Assembly: GCF_023091745.1 (NCBI RefSeq)
Contig: NC_068915.1
Span: 33,658,001-33,722,000, forward strand
DNA from: Budorcas taxicolor
Taxonomy: Eukaryota > Chordata > Mammalia > Artiodactyla > Bovidae
Reading direction: 5' to 3'
Length of the DNA stretch: 64,000 nucleotides
Shown here: one piece after another, positions 11,028 through 23,230 of the stretch
Position numbering within the stretch: position 1 is the stretch's first letter
Layout: each line of letters opens with the position of its first letter
The notes under the pieces: generated by a model
Databases searched by the model: none
The model's input: only the letters and a program-made list of their open reading frames with translations
Told to the model about the DNA's origin: nothing
Made by a program: the position numbers and the translations under genes

Positions 11028-11513
11028 TTACCCGTCCTGCTGGCCCAGAGTCTGCAGCTCAGTTGTGTGTAAATTGTGATGGAGGAAAACATTTTTCCTG
11101 CTGTACATGTGTAAAGAGATTGGCCCTCTTGGCGGCTGTCCAAACCTTCCTGTAAAGGTTGAATGCTGCCGGGCTGCAGCAGCTTGGTCCTTTGGTTTCT
11201 CTGAGAACGTGGCGAGCCCTTCCGTCTTAGCTGCTGGCTTCATAGAGTTCTGCCCTACAGTAGCCCGTAAATTCTGGGTGACTTCTGTTGTGAGGGTTTC
11301 ATAAGTTCCTCTTGAGTGTTTGATAACTTCAACTAGTTCTTTGTCCTTCAAAAGACTGCTGAGACATAAACTGGGGAGTTGGCAGGCCTTGCTTTTGTAG
11401 GGGCTTGCCTGGTCCGCCGCTGGGTATCTAAAATGGTCCTCGGTGGGAGTATGCATTATTTTTCTGTCCCTTGTGTTGAGATTTTGGCTCACAATTCGAT
11501 TTCGATATGTAGC
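11028..11513 (-). CDS. Candidate last coding exon, unknown gene
   Basis: On the minus strand a pyrimidine-rich tract (11545-11516) ends in 'tttaccacag' and is followed directly by an open frame of 161 codons, from GCT at 11513-11511 to a TAA at 11028-11030. The frame is open from the splice point itself, so no internal start is needed; the first possible non-AUG start, GTG at 11492, is probably just a valine. The predicted segment is hydrophilic and basic, with many Ser/Thr/Gln/Lys, no signal peptide and no membrane segment; it contains 'ARQHSTFTGRFGQPPRG' and ends 'TLGQQDG'. The region is richer in GC than its surroundings and free of transposons. An alternative reading is an internal exon using the donor G|GTAATG at 11031-11030. 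I do not recognise the gene. No partner exon was identified in the window, so it may be one exon of a gene with long introns, or a chance frame. Confidence 0.5.
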   Translation of the reverse strand, partial: ATYRNRIVSQNLNTRDRKIMHTPTEDHFRYPAADQASPYKSKACQLPSLCLSSLLKDKELVEVIKHSRGTYETLTTEVTQNLRATVGQNSMKPAAKTEGLATFSEKPKDQAAAARQHSTFTGRFGQPPRGPISLHMYSRKNVFLHHNLHTTELQTLGQQDG

Positions 11514-11545
11514 CTGTGGTAAAGATATGGAAAAGAAAAGATGCC
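11514..11545 (-). promoter_or_regulatory. Candidate 3' splice site
   Basis: On the minus strand, a C/T-rich run followed by ACCACAG|G gives a good acceptor exactly at the 5' edge of the 161-codon frame. Confidence 0.5.
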
Positions 11546-11779
11546 TTCAAAAAAGTACCTTCAAAGCATACACACAGAATACAGAGTGGTTTTCACATTT
11601 GCTTCCAAAACCCTAAGTTTTCAACCAGACTTTGAAAAACACCAATAGAATTATCTTCTCTTTTCCATTAGATTAAATTTCCCAGGACAATCCTACTATA
11701 AATAGTGGTCAAATGAATGATTTAACCACTGTTAACTATCTTGGCTCTAAGAATCATTTATTAAAATACTTGTTTAAAC

Positions 11780-12240
11780 AGCAGTTTTAAGTTGGCAACA
11801 ATACTGAGAGGAAGGTATAGAGATTTTTCATACACCCTTTGCCCTCATCACATTCATAACTTTCCTCATTAGCAACATAATGGTGTTACTTTTTACCAAG
11901 GGTGAACTTACATCATAATCACCCAAAGTTCACAGCTAACCTTAAGGTCCACTCTTGGAGTAATACATTCTATGAGTTTGGACATATTTATAGTGACATA
12001 TAATCATTATTATATTATCGTACAGAGTATTTTCACCACCTGAAAAATCCCCTGTGTTCTGCCTACTCATCTCTCCCCACACCAATGGCAACCACTATCT
12101 CCATAGTTTTGCTTTATCAGAATGTTATGTACTTGGATCATATAGTATGTAGTCTTTTCAGATTGACTTTGTTCACTTAATAATATGCATCTAAGGTTTC
12201 TTGATGTCATTTAACAGGTTGATAGCTCATTTCTCTTCAG
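11780..12240 (-). mobile_element. Old L1 (L1M-type) 3' UTR fragment
   Basis: The plus strand shows the antisense of a mammalian L1M 3' UTR in order: 'caaagttcacagctaacctt', 'tctatgagtttggacatatt', 'accactatctccatagtttt' and 'cagattgactttgttcactt'. It is diverged and lacks a clear TSD. Confidence 0.75.
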
Positions 12241-13319
12241 AGATGAACAAAAAGGCATTTTGAAATTGGTTTACATAATTTCCTAAATTTATTCAGTTTT
12301 CTCAAAGAATACATGTTATTTTAATAAGTAATGAACATCAATATATAAAGCTTTGCATCTTTTTCTGGATTTAACATACTATATTTATATGAGTGTGTGC
12401 TCAGTATTTTAGAGTTATCAATATAATAATTTGTATCAGCAGAGTGATAACCTAAAAATTTAAGAAACTAATGAAAGGTCACTCCAATGACCTACAGAAA
12501 ACAGTTAAAAGAAATCTCAGCATGTGTTTCATTTAGACTTTTGGATGCATTTTATTAATCAAAATCGGGTGTATGAGTATACATCCATCTTCCTTCTCAC
12601 AAGAAGTTTATACTCTAATGATAGGAATAAGACATAGCTTATCAAATCATGTGGTAAGGGAAGCAAAGATTACAAGCTGGCACCAGAATTCCTCATGAAG
12701 AAAGCACGGTCTTGGTTCAGAAAAATATATTCAGCTAGAAACTGACTAGCTGGATTACTGCTCTGGTGGCAAAAATGAAATTTTTATTGTTGCTAAAAGA
12801 AGGTGGGGAAAGTGGAGAAAGAGTTGAGAGAGGAAAATAGGGCCCAAGGCAATAGGCTAGTACAAAATATGCTGAAGGATCAGTGAAAATCTCTGTGTAC
12901 TTGACCTCTAAATGGCATAGTTTTTCGGTACTCAACTTTTCATTGTTCCCTAGAAAGCCATTTCTCCAAGCCTGATCTCTACTTTGAGCCCTAATTTACT
13001 TATTGAGACATCATCACTTTGACTAATTAACATTCCTAGTCTGACACACACACACACACACAAACTTGATCTTGATTCTGCACCTTATTCTTAACCCCAA
13101 ATTCTCCTTCTCAATAATGGTATCATTATCAGGCCAATACCTATAAATCACCTTTGCTTTCTGTTTTTCCTTACATATCCTGTAATTCAGTCCTTGCTGA
13201 TACACCACAAAGAGGGAACCTCAGCTCAACAGCTTCTCCTATATCCGGTCTAAGCCTTCTGACCCAATTCTCTGGTATATATTAAGCATTTAATAAATAT
13301 TTGCTGAAAAATTTTCTCT
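12241..13319. other. AT-rich unique sequence with a short CA repeat
   Basis: It contains a CA dinucleotide tract at about 13043-13062. No gene recognised; the short minus-strand frames at 12735-12935 and 13023-13208 lack support. Confidence 0.5.
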
Positions 13320-13510
13320 GCTTGATATGTTTATAGAGGATGTATTATGTGACAAGCATTTTTCTCCTGCCCTTACATATATATCCCTCACAAGAGTCTT
13401 TTGAGGTAGTTTCTGTTAGTTTCCATTATACAGACTAGAAAACTGAAGCACAGTGAGTTAATATTCTACAGATAGTGTAGGATTACAGTCTGCTTGATTA
13501 AACACCAATT
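13320..13510 (-). mobile_element. MIR SINE
   Basis: The antisense MIR pattern is visible: 'tattatgtgacaagcat', 'cattatacagactagaaaac' followed by 'tgaagcacagtgagtta'. It is old and diverged. Confidence 0.6.
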
Positions 13511-14240
13511 CATTCTCTCTCCCAGTATTCCCATGGGAATATTTCTAAAATGTATCACATTTGTCTAAAATAAATTTCATGCAGAACCACACTGTAACTT
13601 AAATTGGTGCTTCTACATTATTGTTACTGAGATGAACCTCCAAAATTTTTTGTAAAACTGAGGTCTATTAGGGGATCTTAACAGGTGTCCTTATACTTAG
13701 GGATTTCAGATTGAGACATTTTGCTAATCATATCTTAAAAAAATTTTTTAAGTTTGCAGTTTTTGATTTGTGCTAACTTAGATCCTCTCCATTACTTCTA
13801 ATTTGCCATTTTACCTCTTCCATTGATCTGCAGTAAACATAGGCTGATTACCTGGTTGTTTGAAGGAAGCATTGTATGACTTACAGAAGATGTTTTGGAA
13901 CTTTTCTTGGGAGTAAGAAAATGAAATATTTTGATTCATTTTTCATAAAAAATTTTGGCTTTTTCTTGTCTCTTTTCCATAATGCAGTTGTTTGGACCAA
14001 CATAGAAATGTGAGATTTTATTTTCTCTTCATCTATGTGACTTGACTTCTATAAGATGCTTAGCTTACTTAACCATAGAATCACTTACTGATTGACAGTT
14101 CTTCAAACACTATGCTTATTATCACATCCAAATATTAGAAAAACCATGGGAGTAAAATACTCTGAGAAAAACAGTTTGTTTCAGGAAAAAACAGACAATG
14201 TTAAATTCATTATAAAAATATTCCAATTTATATATCTTTA
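13511..14240. other. AT-rich unique sequence
   Basis: Nothing recognised. Confidence 0.45.
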
Positions 14241-14470
14241 GCTGATGCGAAGAACTGACTCATTGGAAAAGACTCTGATTTTGGGAAAGATTAAAGGCAG
14301 GAGGAGAAGGGGATGACAGAAGATGAGATGATGGATGGCATCACTGACTCAATGGACTTGAGTTTGATTAAACAACTCTGGGAGTTAGTGATGGACAGGG
14401 AGGCCTGGCGTGCTGCAGTCCATGAGGTCACAAACAGTTGGACACAGCTGAGCAACTGAACTGATTGACT
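14241..14470 (+). mobile_element. BovB 3' end fragment
   Basis: It matches the last 230 bases of BovB from 'gcgaagaactgactcattgg' through 'gaggcctggcgtgctgcagt' to the tail 'gctgagcaactgaactga'. A short (GCCT)n run follows at about 14471-14484. It is strongly 5'-truncated and non-coding. Confidence 0.93.
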
Positions 14471-14484
14471 GCCTGCCTGCCTGC

Positions 14485-15089
14485 CCATGAAAGTTGAGAA
14501 GAGGAGTGGAAACTTTTCCATTACTTTAACATTACATTTGGGGAAATGTTCATCATTTTCTTTATGTGGTCATTTTAACCCTCCTGGGATATTACATTAA
14601 ATTGAATATGCAGTTTTAATAAGATGTACTGAAAGGGATCAAATAAGTCAATCCCACAGGCAGCTTCAGTGCTCCTTCTCTAGTATAAATTCTGATACCT
14701 ACAAGGTACATGAGCATCTACCATAAACAGAAACAAAATGATGACCTTTCAATTTCTTAAAAAGCATATTTAAATCATCCATTCCTTTTTTCAAAAAAAA
14801 ACCCATAATTTGCTTTTGACACCTTAGACTTTTTTTTTTTCTTTTTAGTTCTTGAGATGTTCATCATTAAGTCCAGGGCTCATGATGTACATGGGCAATT
14901 GCACAGCTCAGGGGCTAATGGCATGAATTTGTGGTCAGACATAGAAGCGTTCCTCTGCTGATCTGATAAATATTTACTGACCTCTACTGAGAGCAAGGTT
15001 CTATATTACATAATGGGAAATGGCACTGTTCATAAGAGAACCAGCTCCTTCATTTAGGCAGCTTTGAAGTCTAATGGGAAAGTCAACCA
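14485..15089. other. Unique sequence
   Basis: Nothing recognised apart from A and T runs near 14796-14803 and 14830-14840. Confidence 0.4.
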
Positions 15090-15245
15090 GAATGAGTTTC
15101 TAGCTAAGTGACCATGGCAAGTCACTTATCTTTCCCAAATCTTCAGTTACCTCATCTGTGAAAGAAAGATTTATCTTCAAACCTGTATCTGTGTACAGAA
15201 TTATTGTTAAGATTCAATGAACTACCTTGTATAAAATACCTAATA
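15090..15245 (+). mobile_element. MIR SINE
   Basis: Sense MIR core pattern: 'ctagctaagtgaccatggca', 'agtcacttatctttccc', 'cagttacctcatctgtgaaa' and 'attgttaagattcaatgaa'. Confidence 0.7.
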
Positions 15246-17479
15246 TTACATCTGAAGAATAGTTATCTTGATGAGAGCAACAAAAATAAGTAGAGTCCCT
15301 GTTGGGTAATGAAGAAAGCAGGGTCTGCAGAGGCAGAAGTTAAACTCTATGCAATTAATCTATCTCAGGTAATCCCAGAGGAAGAGCTGAAGCTAGGATG
15401 ACTCCTCAGAGTTGTCTCCAATTTAAGCAACTGGTTGTGAACCTTATACTCTTGTATCAACAAGTTATTGGACATTGGTAATCTCTGGGAAAGGGGTGTA
15501 ACCACAAATGAACAGGCTATTTTTTTTTTTTTGAAAGGAACTTACTTGAATGCTAACTTTTTTACCAACTGAGAAAATGAAGGGTTTAGTTGTGAAAGTA
15601 TGTGTGTGTTTGTCATGGTATAATTAGGCATAATGGAAAGAACCCTGAACCTTCAGCGAAACACTGTAATCTTGTGTATGTTGCTATCGAACTGTGTGAA
15701 CTTTGATGAACAAATTAATTTTTCTGGGCATTGTTTCTGAGCCTATTGAAAGAGATGACAAAAATGGAAGTCAAAGATAAGATATTGAAAAAGTCTAAAA
15801 TTTATTCAATTTTATCCCAGTTCTAAAAGCCTACATTTTTAAGTATATAGTTTATTCTGTGTAGACAAACACAGGAAAGATCCCCTTAATTCCAAATGTG
15901 TTTTGGTGCACACACACATACACACACACTTGGCTGCAGTGATTCAGAGGGATCATGCTGCCCAGAGGGAGCTTGTAGTGCATATACCTAGCCACATCTT
16001 TTGCAAAAGCAGAATTAAATTTCTACAAGCTAATATAATTATGTTAAGTTTTAGACAATTTAGTTCTCAAACAGTTATTTTATTACCTTTCCTTAGAGTT
16101 CATAATAGAAAATGAATGGATGGCAAATTTAGTGATTAATAAGTCAATATTGAAGTTATATTAAAATATGTTCTTTACTTCCCTATATTTTTTTCCTCTC
16201 ATTTCATCAGTAGAGCATATGATCTGCATTTCACTGAATTCACGGTGACTGATTTTAAAACACATGATTTTACATACCACTAAGAAAGAAAAATCTTATG
16301 ATGCTAATTAAGAACAAACAAAAACGACTCTCCTTCTTTATCAATGGTGTGATCCATTCACCAGTCACACCAGCCTCTCATTCCAATTTCTTCTTTCTCC
16401 ACTTTCCTTTCTTAGGCTTGATAGATAGTCCTTCTGCATTTGTCTCAATGATACAACTTCATTTATGTGTGAGTATATTCTTTCTTTTGATAAAGCATTT
16501 GGTTTTTAATTTAGAGAGAATATGGAAGTGAAGGTAACAATATTATATTTTTTCACTAATAACAGTTACATACAAAATAATATTTGCTATAAAATCAAAT
16601 CATAGTAAAAACTTTGAAAATATTATTATTGGTAATTTAATATATGTAGTGCAAACACTGCATATAACTGCATCGAAGAAAGGACAATACGAAGCTATAA
16701 TAAAAATCCATATGTACTCCACTGCAACATGGTTGAAAGCATTAACTGTAAGATTTATCCTGATTTTAGGGGTTTTTATTACATTTAAACATTGGCTGAT
16801 TTCTGATACAAAGTGGACATATAGTAATTATGCCAATGTGCATAGCCCAATTTTCATTGAGACAGGATGTAACAATGATAGAATTAACAAGGAGGGGAGT
16901 CATGTTTCAATCAGAAATTAATTTTTTCTGAATTTGTTTTCATGTGTGTGACCTATACTGGTAATTGCCAAAATGTTATCAGGCAAAGACTTCCTAATTT
17001 ATCACAGAGATTAAAACTTAGCACATGACTGATTATTTTATTTGATTTTAAGATATATTTTTCTGCAAATGTTCTCTACTTAACTCAAAATATTGTTTTA
17101 CAACTAGAATTGTTCCTGAACAAAAATAAATACTTGAAATAATTCCTAATAACTAGCTAGAAAAAAGTTATTAATTAGAAAAATTGCTAATATTAAACAG
17201 TATTTTAACAAATCATAAAGGTTACTGAAAATAACATAATTTGAATGTAAATAACATATGTATATGAAAGTATGTTAAAGTGAGCCCAAATTATCACTGC
17301 TCAGAGCTCTTGTAGCAGGAGTAACTCTTGGGTAACTGATACTGAGAACTTGCCTCCTGAATAAGGTTTATGGTTTCCTACTAATGAGTTTCTCAATCAG
17401 GGAAGTAAAACATACAATGAAGAATACTATATGTGTTACATTCAAGAATAGACACTTTGATGCCTACTTACTTCTACAC
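15246..17479. other. AT-rich unique sequence
   Basis: It includes a T run at 15522-15533 and a short CA tract near 15910-15930. Short frames (15903-16115, 16298-16531, 16649-16921) are not supported by splice sites or domains. Confidence 0.45.
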
Positions 17480-17590
17480 CCAAGCCAACTAAAATAAAAG
17501 TTTCATAAGGTCAGGGACATTGCTTGCTTTCTTTAATGCTGAATCCACCACTCCCAATAGTGCCTGGCATTTACCAGTAACTCCCTGATA
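17480..17590 (+). mobile_element. L2-like 3' end fragment
   Basis: It has the typical order of an L2 tail: 'cataaggtcagggacattg' then 'atagtgcctggcatttac'. Diverged and short. Confidence 0.45.
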
Positions 17591-18934
17591 ATTACATAGT
17601 CCAGAGTGACAATCATAAGTTTTATCAGTAAGGAAAAACACATCTAATAAGAAATTTTCTTTCTCTTGGCATTTTTCTCTAGTAGATGAGTTGATTACTT
17701 TGATCTTTATGAATTGATATATTACCTGAATCATAAACTACCAAGCACTGGTAGTATATATTTTGCCTCCTTTCTTGAAAGTAGTGGGGAATGTCAACTT
17801 TTCAGGGATGTTTTTGTAGCTTCACCTCCCCTTTAGTTGTACTTTCCCCAATAAAAAGCAAGACATATATGTTACTATAAAATATACCTGGAAGAAATAA
17901 ACACCTTTCATAGCCACAAAAGCAACATGACATCATATCTAAAGCACTGGATATCAAAGCAACTGGAAAAAAATCTCTTGCAGTACATTTTTTCACTACT
18001 GCAGAAAATGAATTAAAAAGGAGTTATTGCACAGCAGCACTTCTTAATCTCTCTTCTCCATGTGTCAACATGACACAGAGAGACATTTCCTTAGCCAAAA
18101 GCTGGGTTATGGAAATACTCCCAATAAAATCTCTTTAACTCAAGGTCTTTATCTTCCATTTATGCAAACATTTTGAATTCAGAAATAAAAAGAACTATCA
18201 GAATCTAGTTCAATTTATAAAAAGAATAAATTTTGATGCTTAAGTAGTGGTAGCAATGTTACTTAAAATATAGATACAACAGATGACTGAGACCCCATTT
18301 GACACAGGTCTTGTATCCTGCAGATTAATAGAACAGGTCACTTCATTAGTGCAGAAAATAAATGACGAAGGCATGAGTTGAGGCAGCAGAATAAATGACA
18401 GAACACTCTACAGTAATATATTCTCTTAATTACTAAAATGTATCAATACATAAATCTACAGGCAGAATAATATAAACTTTTAATACAGTGATATCAAGAA
18501 GCCATCTCTACTGTAAAATATGGTTACATATATGAAGAGTGCTTTGAATAAAGACATGTACAATATTATTGCTCATTGAGTAAACTATCAAAATCTGTAA
18601 ATAAGTGTTAATTGTAACAACCTCCATTTTCATTACTGTAAATATACAGTAATGAAAAAAATTTTGTCTGTAAATCCCTTTTTACCCAAAGTGTGAGCAA
18701 ATTTGCTTCTAAAATACAAACTGGAATAATTCAACACCTTTAATGGTGTGTACTGAGTTTCCTCATTGTGTCTTCAAAGCAAACTTCATCTTCACTATTT
18801 TTTTCTTTCTATTCATTAATCCCTAGAGACATAGAGACCTCTGTCACATCCTTTCTTTAGTAATGTTTATAAGTTCTCTTAAATAAAGGATAAATCAACA
18901 TTGTGACACATTTTAGAGAAGAATTAAAAGGAGT
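17591..18934. other. AT-rich unique sequence
   Basis: No repeat or gene recognised. Confidence 0.45.
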
Positions 18935-18945
18935 ATTCTGTACAT

Positions 18946-19073
18946 TGGATAAGGAAATGGCAAACCACTCCAGTATCCTTGCCTTGAAAATCCCATGGAC
19001 AGAGGAGCCTGCTGGGCTGCAGTCCTTGGGGTTGCAAAGAGTCAGGCGCAACTGAGTGACTAACACTTGACAC
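18946..19073 (+). mobile_element. Bov-A monomer SINE with TSD
   Basis: Only the Bov-A unit is present, from 'ggataaggaaatggcaaacc' to 'caactgagtgactaacactt', without a tRNA head. Direct repeats ATTCTGTACAT at 18935-18945 and 19074-19084 show that it inserted in this form. It starts at the same point as the monomer at 60774 and as each unit of the BOV-A2 dimers. Confidence 0.93.
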
Positions 19074-19084
19074 ATTCTGTACAT

Positions 19085-19629
19085 AGTCCCCTTCCCATTG
19101 ATGCATGCACCTTAAAGGAAACTCTCTTGTCCAGCTTTCAGAGGATGGGTTCTATAATCTTCCAAATAAATGCTGTACCACTATCTATGGACTCTACTCT
19201 TTAAGGAGACGAAAATCTTTCTTGGTAAAACTCCATCACGCTAGTTTCTAATTTAGTTTTAATGAAGTCCACAGTTGACTTAACCCTGAGTCTATTAGAG
19301 AACTGAGTTGTATATAGTGAATTAAAATGAAGCCAAGGAAAAGACAATTGTAGGATTCACATTCTTGAGAAAGCATTATTTGCCTTCATGAAATTCTAAG
19401 GCAGCCTTGAATCTTGGACAAGACAGAACAAAATTAATGTACAACAACAACAAAAGTGCAGTAAGGCAGTGATGAATGTTTTTAAGACCTAGTTGTCTAT
19501 TGATGCCTGATAATGAGAAGATCTGAGGTGGGAAAGAATTCTTAAATATACTAAACTTGAGAAAGCAGATAATGAGATTTAGAAAAATGATTAGATAGCA
19601 GATAAATCACTTTACCTCAGATCTTATTT
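19085..19629. other. Unique sequence
   Basis: Nothing recognised. Confidence 0.4.
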
Positions 19630-19810
19630 ATAATAATAGCTAAGATTGAGTGACCATTTGGAATGTGCCAAGTTATGTGCTATGTTTCATGTATTAATAA
19701 CTTTCTATTATTTTATTATACCCATTTAATGACAGACTGAAGCGCTTACCCATCAATCCTACCAGGATTCCAGGATTTAGTGAGTAGCATAATGTGAATT
19801 AGAACTCAAG
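19630..19810 (-). mobile_element. MIR SINE
   Basis: Antisense MIR: 'gaatgtgccaagttatgtgc', 'atgtattaataactttct' and 'cccatttaatgacagactga', followed by 'attagaactcaagctc'. Confidence 0.65.
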
Positions 19811-19818
19811 CTCTAAGC

Positions 19819-20034
19819 CATGGGTTTCTCAGCCTCAGCACTATTTACATTGGGGATTATATATTTTTTGCTGTAGGGGACTGCCCAGTGGATTACAGGC
19901 TGCTTGTCACCATCCTTTGCCTCTGCCTGTAGGTGCCAGATGCACCTGCACCCAGTTATAGCAAACAGAAATGTCTCCAGACAGTGCCAAGTGTCTCCTG
20001 AAAGGTATAACTGTCCCCAGCTGAGAATTACTTG
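19819..20034. mobile_element. MER20-like hAT-Charlie DNA transposon
   Basis: About 215 bp, close to full length for MER20. The order matches: 'gtttctcagcctcagcacta' at the left end, 'aggggactgcccagtggat', 'gtgccagatgcacctgca', 'acagaaatgtctccagacag' and an inverted-repeat right end 'agctgagaattacttg'. The element is non-autonomous and has no coding sequence. MER20 copies are known in eutherians as a source of hormone-responsive regulatory elements; whether this copy acts so is unknown. Confidence 0.8.
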
Positions 20035-21585
20035 CCTGAGCAATAATGCTTCTCTAAATCAGGCAAATAAAAGTGACCAATGCAGTATCTCTGAAAATAA
20101 AAGTCATATACATATACTACTATCCTTAAAAAGAAAAAATCATTTACAGCCACTAGGAAAGTGAAATTAAGCTTTTGTAATTTTTACTTCACAAACACAT
20201 ATAATACTTATTATACACTAGACACTCTTCTGGGCCTTTACAATTCACAATTTAAAAAAATATTAACTCATTTATTAACCCAATACAATGTACTAATAAA
20301 CATTGGAAATATGTATAAATATAAATCTTGCTCAACAATAACAATAAAAAACACAGCATGATGCATAAAGTCCAAAGATTTTGTCTTAAAAAATAACTTT
20401 CTCCACATGGAGGAATGCTAATGGAATGTCATGAACTACTTAAAAAGCAAATTTTGATTTTTCACTACATAATATATTAGCATGGGATAAATCGGTAGAC
20501 CTGAAATGTGTCTCTTTGTCAATAACAATCACTTAAATGTCAGTATAAACTCAAGCCATATTTATTAAAAACAACTGTCCTTTTCCTGTCATCAGTGAGG
20601 AATAGGATTTTTAAAGCAGTTATAAATACAGGACATTTGCAGAAGTGTTGGCACATTGCTGCATCTGTTTTTACCCTTAGATGTGGAATCTGTTTTTGGT
20701 GATAAAGAAGAGTTTTCTTAAAGGTCTAGAAACACTCTACCACAGAGAGATTGTATAGAGAAGTGGTTACTGCTTTGCAAGCAGGAAGCTTTGTCATAAG
20801 TTGAAGTAATAACCAAAAAGAAACATTCAAAGGTTCTGGCAGACAAGACCTACTTTTTTCAGATACCACAAATTACCAAGAGGAAATTGTCCGGAGTTAA
20901 ATTACTTCTTCTGGCTCAGTCTCACTCCTAAATTCCTTAGGGGAAACTAAATTCTCCTTGTGGGCATGTAGGATTCAACCAGGGTTAGAGGACATGCATA
21001 AGATAAGCAACGTGAATGTTAATAAAGTCAGCTAAAGGCCTGGTTCCTGAGAGAGGAAGACCGAGGCATCAACCTCACCCGAGAAAAGTGAAAGCATGCA
21101 ACAGCTTTCCCACAAGCCAGTAGGGCTGTTCTGTTTATAACTAAATGGGTTCTGAAAAGAACAAAATTCTGAAGAACAACAATGAGTTGTCTTTAGAACT
21201 AATATGTGTGTATTGTAACCCATTCAGTGTGAATAATTCTTTTTAGCAAAATGTTTATTTAAATGAGAATTTCAAACAATCGCTGCTTATAACAGCAATA
21301 AGGGTGAATGATTAAGGATTCAATTCAGAAGAAACCTAAAAAAGTATAATTCTGTACAACTGATACTCCAGAAAAGTGTGATTTCTAAATAAAAGACTAA
21401 GTGAATGTTTAAGCTAGTTTTATATGTCTAAGGGAAAGGAATAGGGAATAATTTTTATGTGTTTGCATAGGAATGCAAAATAGTGGACAGTTACTGTGGT
21501 TTAACCACATGAAAAATTAATCTCTTGTTTAGATAGGCAGATGCCCAATATCTGGCACATATTAGATAGCACTCTTTTATTTAAA
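20035..21585. other. AT-rich unique sequence
   Basis: No repeat or gene recognised; the short frame at 21032-21223 (minus) has no support. Confidence 0.45.
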
Positions 21586-22447
21586 ATTTTACTGAAATAT
21601 AGTAGGTTAACAATGTTGTATTAATTTATGCTGTATAACAAACTAATTATTATACATATTCTTTTTTCATTTTCTTTTCTCCTGTTTTATCACAGGATAC
21701 TGAAAAAATATAGGCTCCTGTGCTGAACAGTAGGATGTTATTGTTTAAATAAATCCTATATAGAATAGTTTGCACCTTCTAATCCCAAACTCCCAATCCT
21801 TCCCTTCCTCACCTCTCTCCCTACCTTGACAACCACAAATCTGTTCTCTATATCTGTGAATCTGTTTCTGCCCCATAAAAAATGTTCATTTGTGTTTTAT
21901 TTTAGATTCCACATATAAGTGATATCGTACATATTTCTCTATGGTTTACTTCATTTATTATGATAATCTCTAGGTTCATCCATGTTGCTGCAAATGGCAT
22001 TACTGTATTCATTTTATGACTGAATAGTATTTCATTGTGTTTATGTACCATATATTCTTTATTCACTCATCTGTTGAGGGACATTTTGTTTCCATGTCTT
22101 TTTTATTGTAAATAGTGCAGCAGTGAACATCGGGGTGCACGTATCTTTACAAATTATAGTTTTGTTTGGATTTATGCCCAGGAGTGGGACTGCTGAATCA
22201 TATGGCAACTCTATTTTTAGTCTTTTTGAGGAACTTCCATACTGTTTTCCACAGTGGCTGTGCCAATTTACCTGTAGGTCCCTTTTCTCCACATCCTCTC
22301 CAGCATTTGTTATTGTAGACATTTTAATAATGGCCATTCTGACTGGTGTAAGTTGGTACCTCCTCATAGTTTTGATTTGCATGTCTCTGATAATTAATTG
22401 TGATGAGCATCTTTTCATGTGCCTATTGGCCTCTGTATGTCTTCTCT
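21586..22447 (-). mobile_element. L1 3' part (ORF2 end plus 3' UTR)
   Basis: The minus strand holds the end of L1 ORF2: the frame 22418-22059 contains blocks like 'ELPYDSAVPLLGINPN', 'CKDTCTPMFTAALFTI' and 'KTWKQNVPQQ', the usual C-terminus of the L1 polyprotein. The 3' UTR follows to 21586. It contains substitutions and a frame break, so it is a dead fragment. It abuts a younger plus-strand L1 3' end at 22448. Confidence 0.9.
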
Positions 22448-22630
22448 GAATAAAAGGGTGCTGGGGGCTGGTACACTGGGATGACCCAGAGGGATGGAAT
22501 GGGGAGGGAGGTGGGAGGCGGGTTCAGGATGGGGAACACATGTACACCCATGGTGGATTCATATCAATGTAAGGCAAAACCACTACAATATTGTAAAGTA
22601 ATTAGCCTCCAATTAAATAAATTTATATTT
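22448..22630 (+). mobile_element. Ruminant L1 3' UTR end
   Basis: Matches the end of the ruminant L1 3' UTR: 'gctggtacactgggatgacc', 'gggaggtgggaggcgggt', 'catggtggattcatatcaat' and 'gtaattagcctccaattaaa', with an A/T-rich tail. No coding part is present. Confidence 0.85.
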
Positions 22631-23031
22631 TTTATTTATTTATTTTTACAATGAAATGGCTTTTAGTGTTCACAGAGTTGTGCATCCATCACCACAGTCA
22701 AATTTAGAACATTTTCATCGCTCCATAATGAAACCCAGTTCCCATGAGCAATCACTTCCTTTGCTCCTCTCCTCTCTCCATGGCAATCTCTAATTCCCTT
22801 TGTTTTCTATGAGTTTGCCTGTTTTGAACATTTCGTACAAGTGCATTTTGTGATTGGCTTCTTTCACTTAGCATCATGTCTAAGGTTTGTCTATTTGGTA
22901 ATATTTATCAGTACTTCATTTGTTTTTATTGTTGAGTAATAGTCCATTGTATGGATATACCACATTTTGTTCATTCATTCATTAGTCAGTGAATTCATTA
23001 CTCAGTATTTGGGTTGTTTCCACTTTTCCAG

Positions 23032-23230
23032 GGGCTTTCCTGGTGGCTCAGAGGTAAAGAATCCACCTGCCAATGCAGGAGATGTGGGTTTGATCCCCGG
23101 GTTGGGAAGATCCCCTGGAGAAGGAAATGGCAACGCAGTATTCCTGCCTGGAAAATCCCATGGACAGAGGAGCCTGGGAGGCTACAGTCTTGAGGTTTCC
23201 AAAGAGTAGGTAGCAGCAGAACATGCATGG
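23032..23230 (+). mobile_element. Bov-tA SINE inside L1
   Basis: tRNA-like head 'gggctttcctggtggctcag', B-box-like 'gggtttgatccccggg', then the Bov-A body. Direct repeats ACTTTTCCAG at 23022-23031 and 23231-23240 are 10 bp and perfect. The 3' tail is slightly altered and ends near 'gtagcagcagaacatgcatg'. Confidence 0.95.

Noticed and set aside
22059..22449. Plus-strand 108-codon frame opposite L1
   Set aside because: Shadow of the L1 ORF2 C-terminus on the minus strand.
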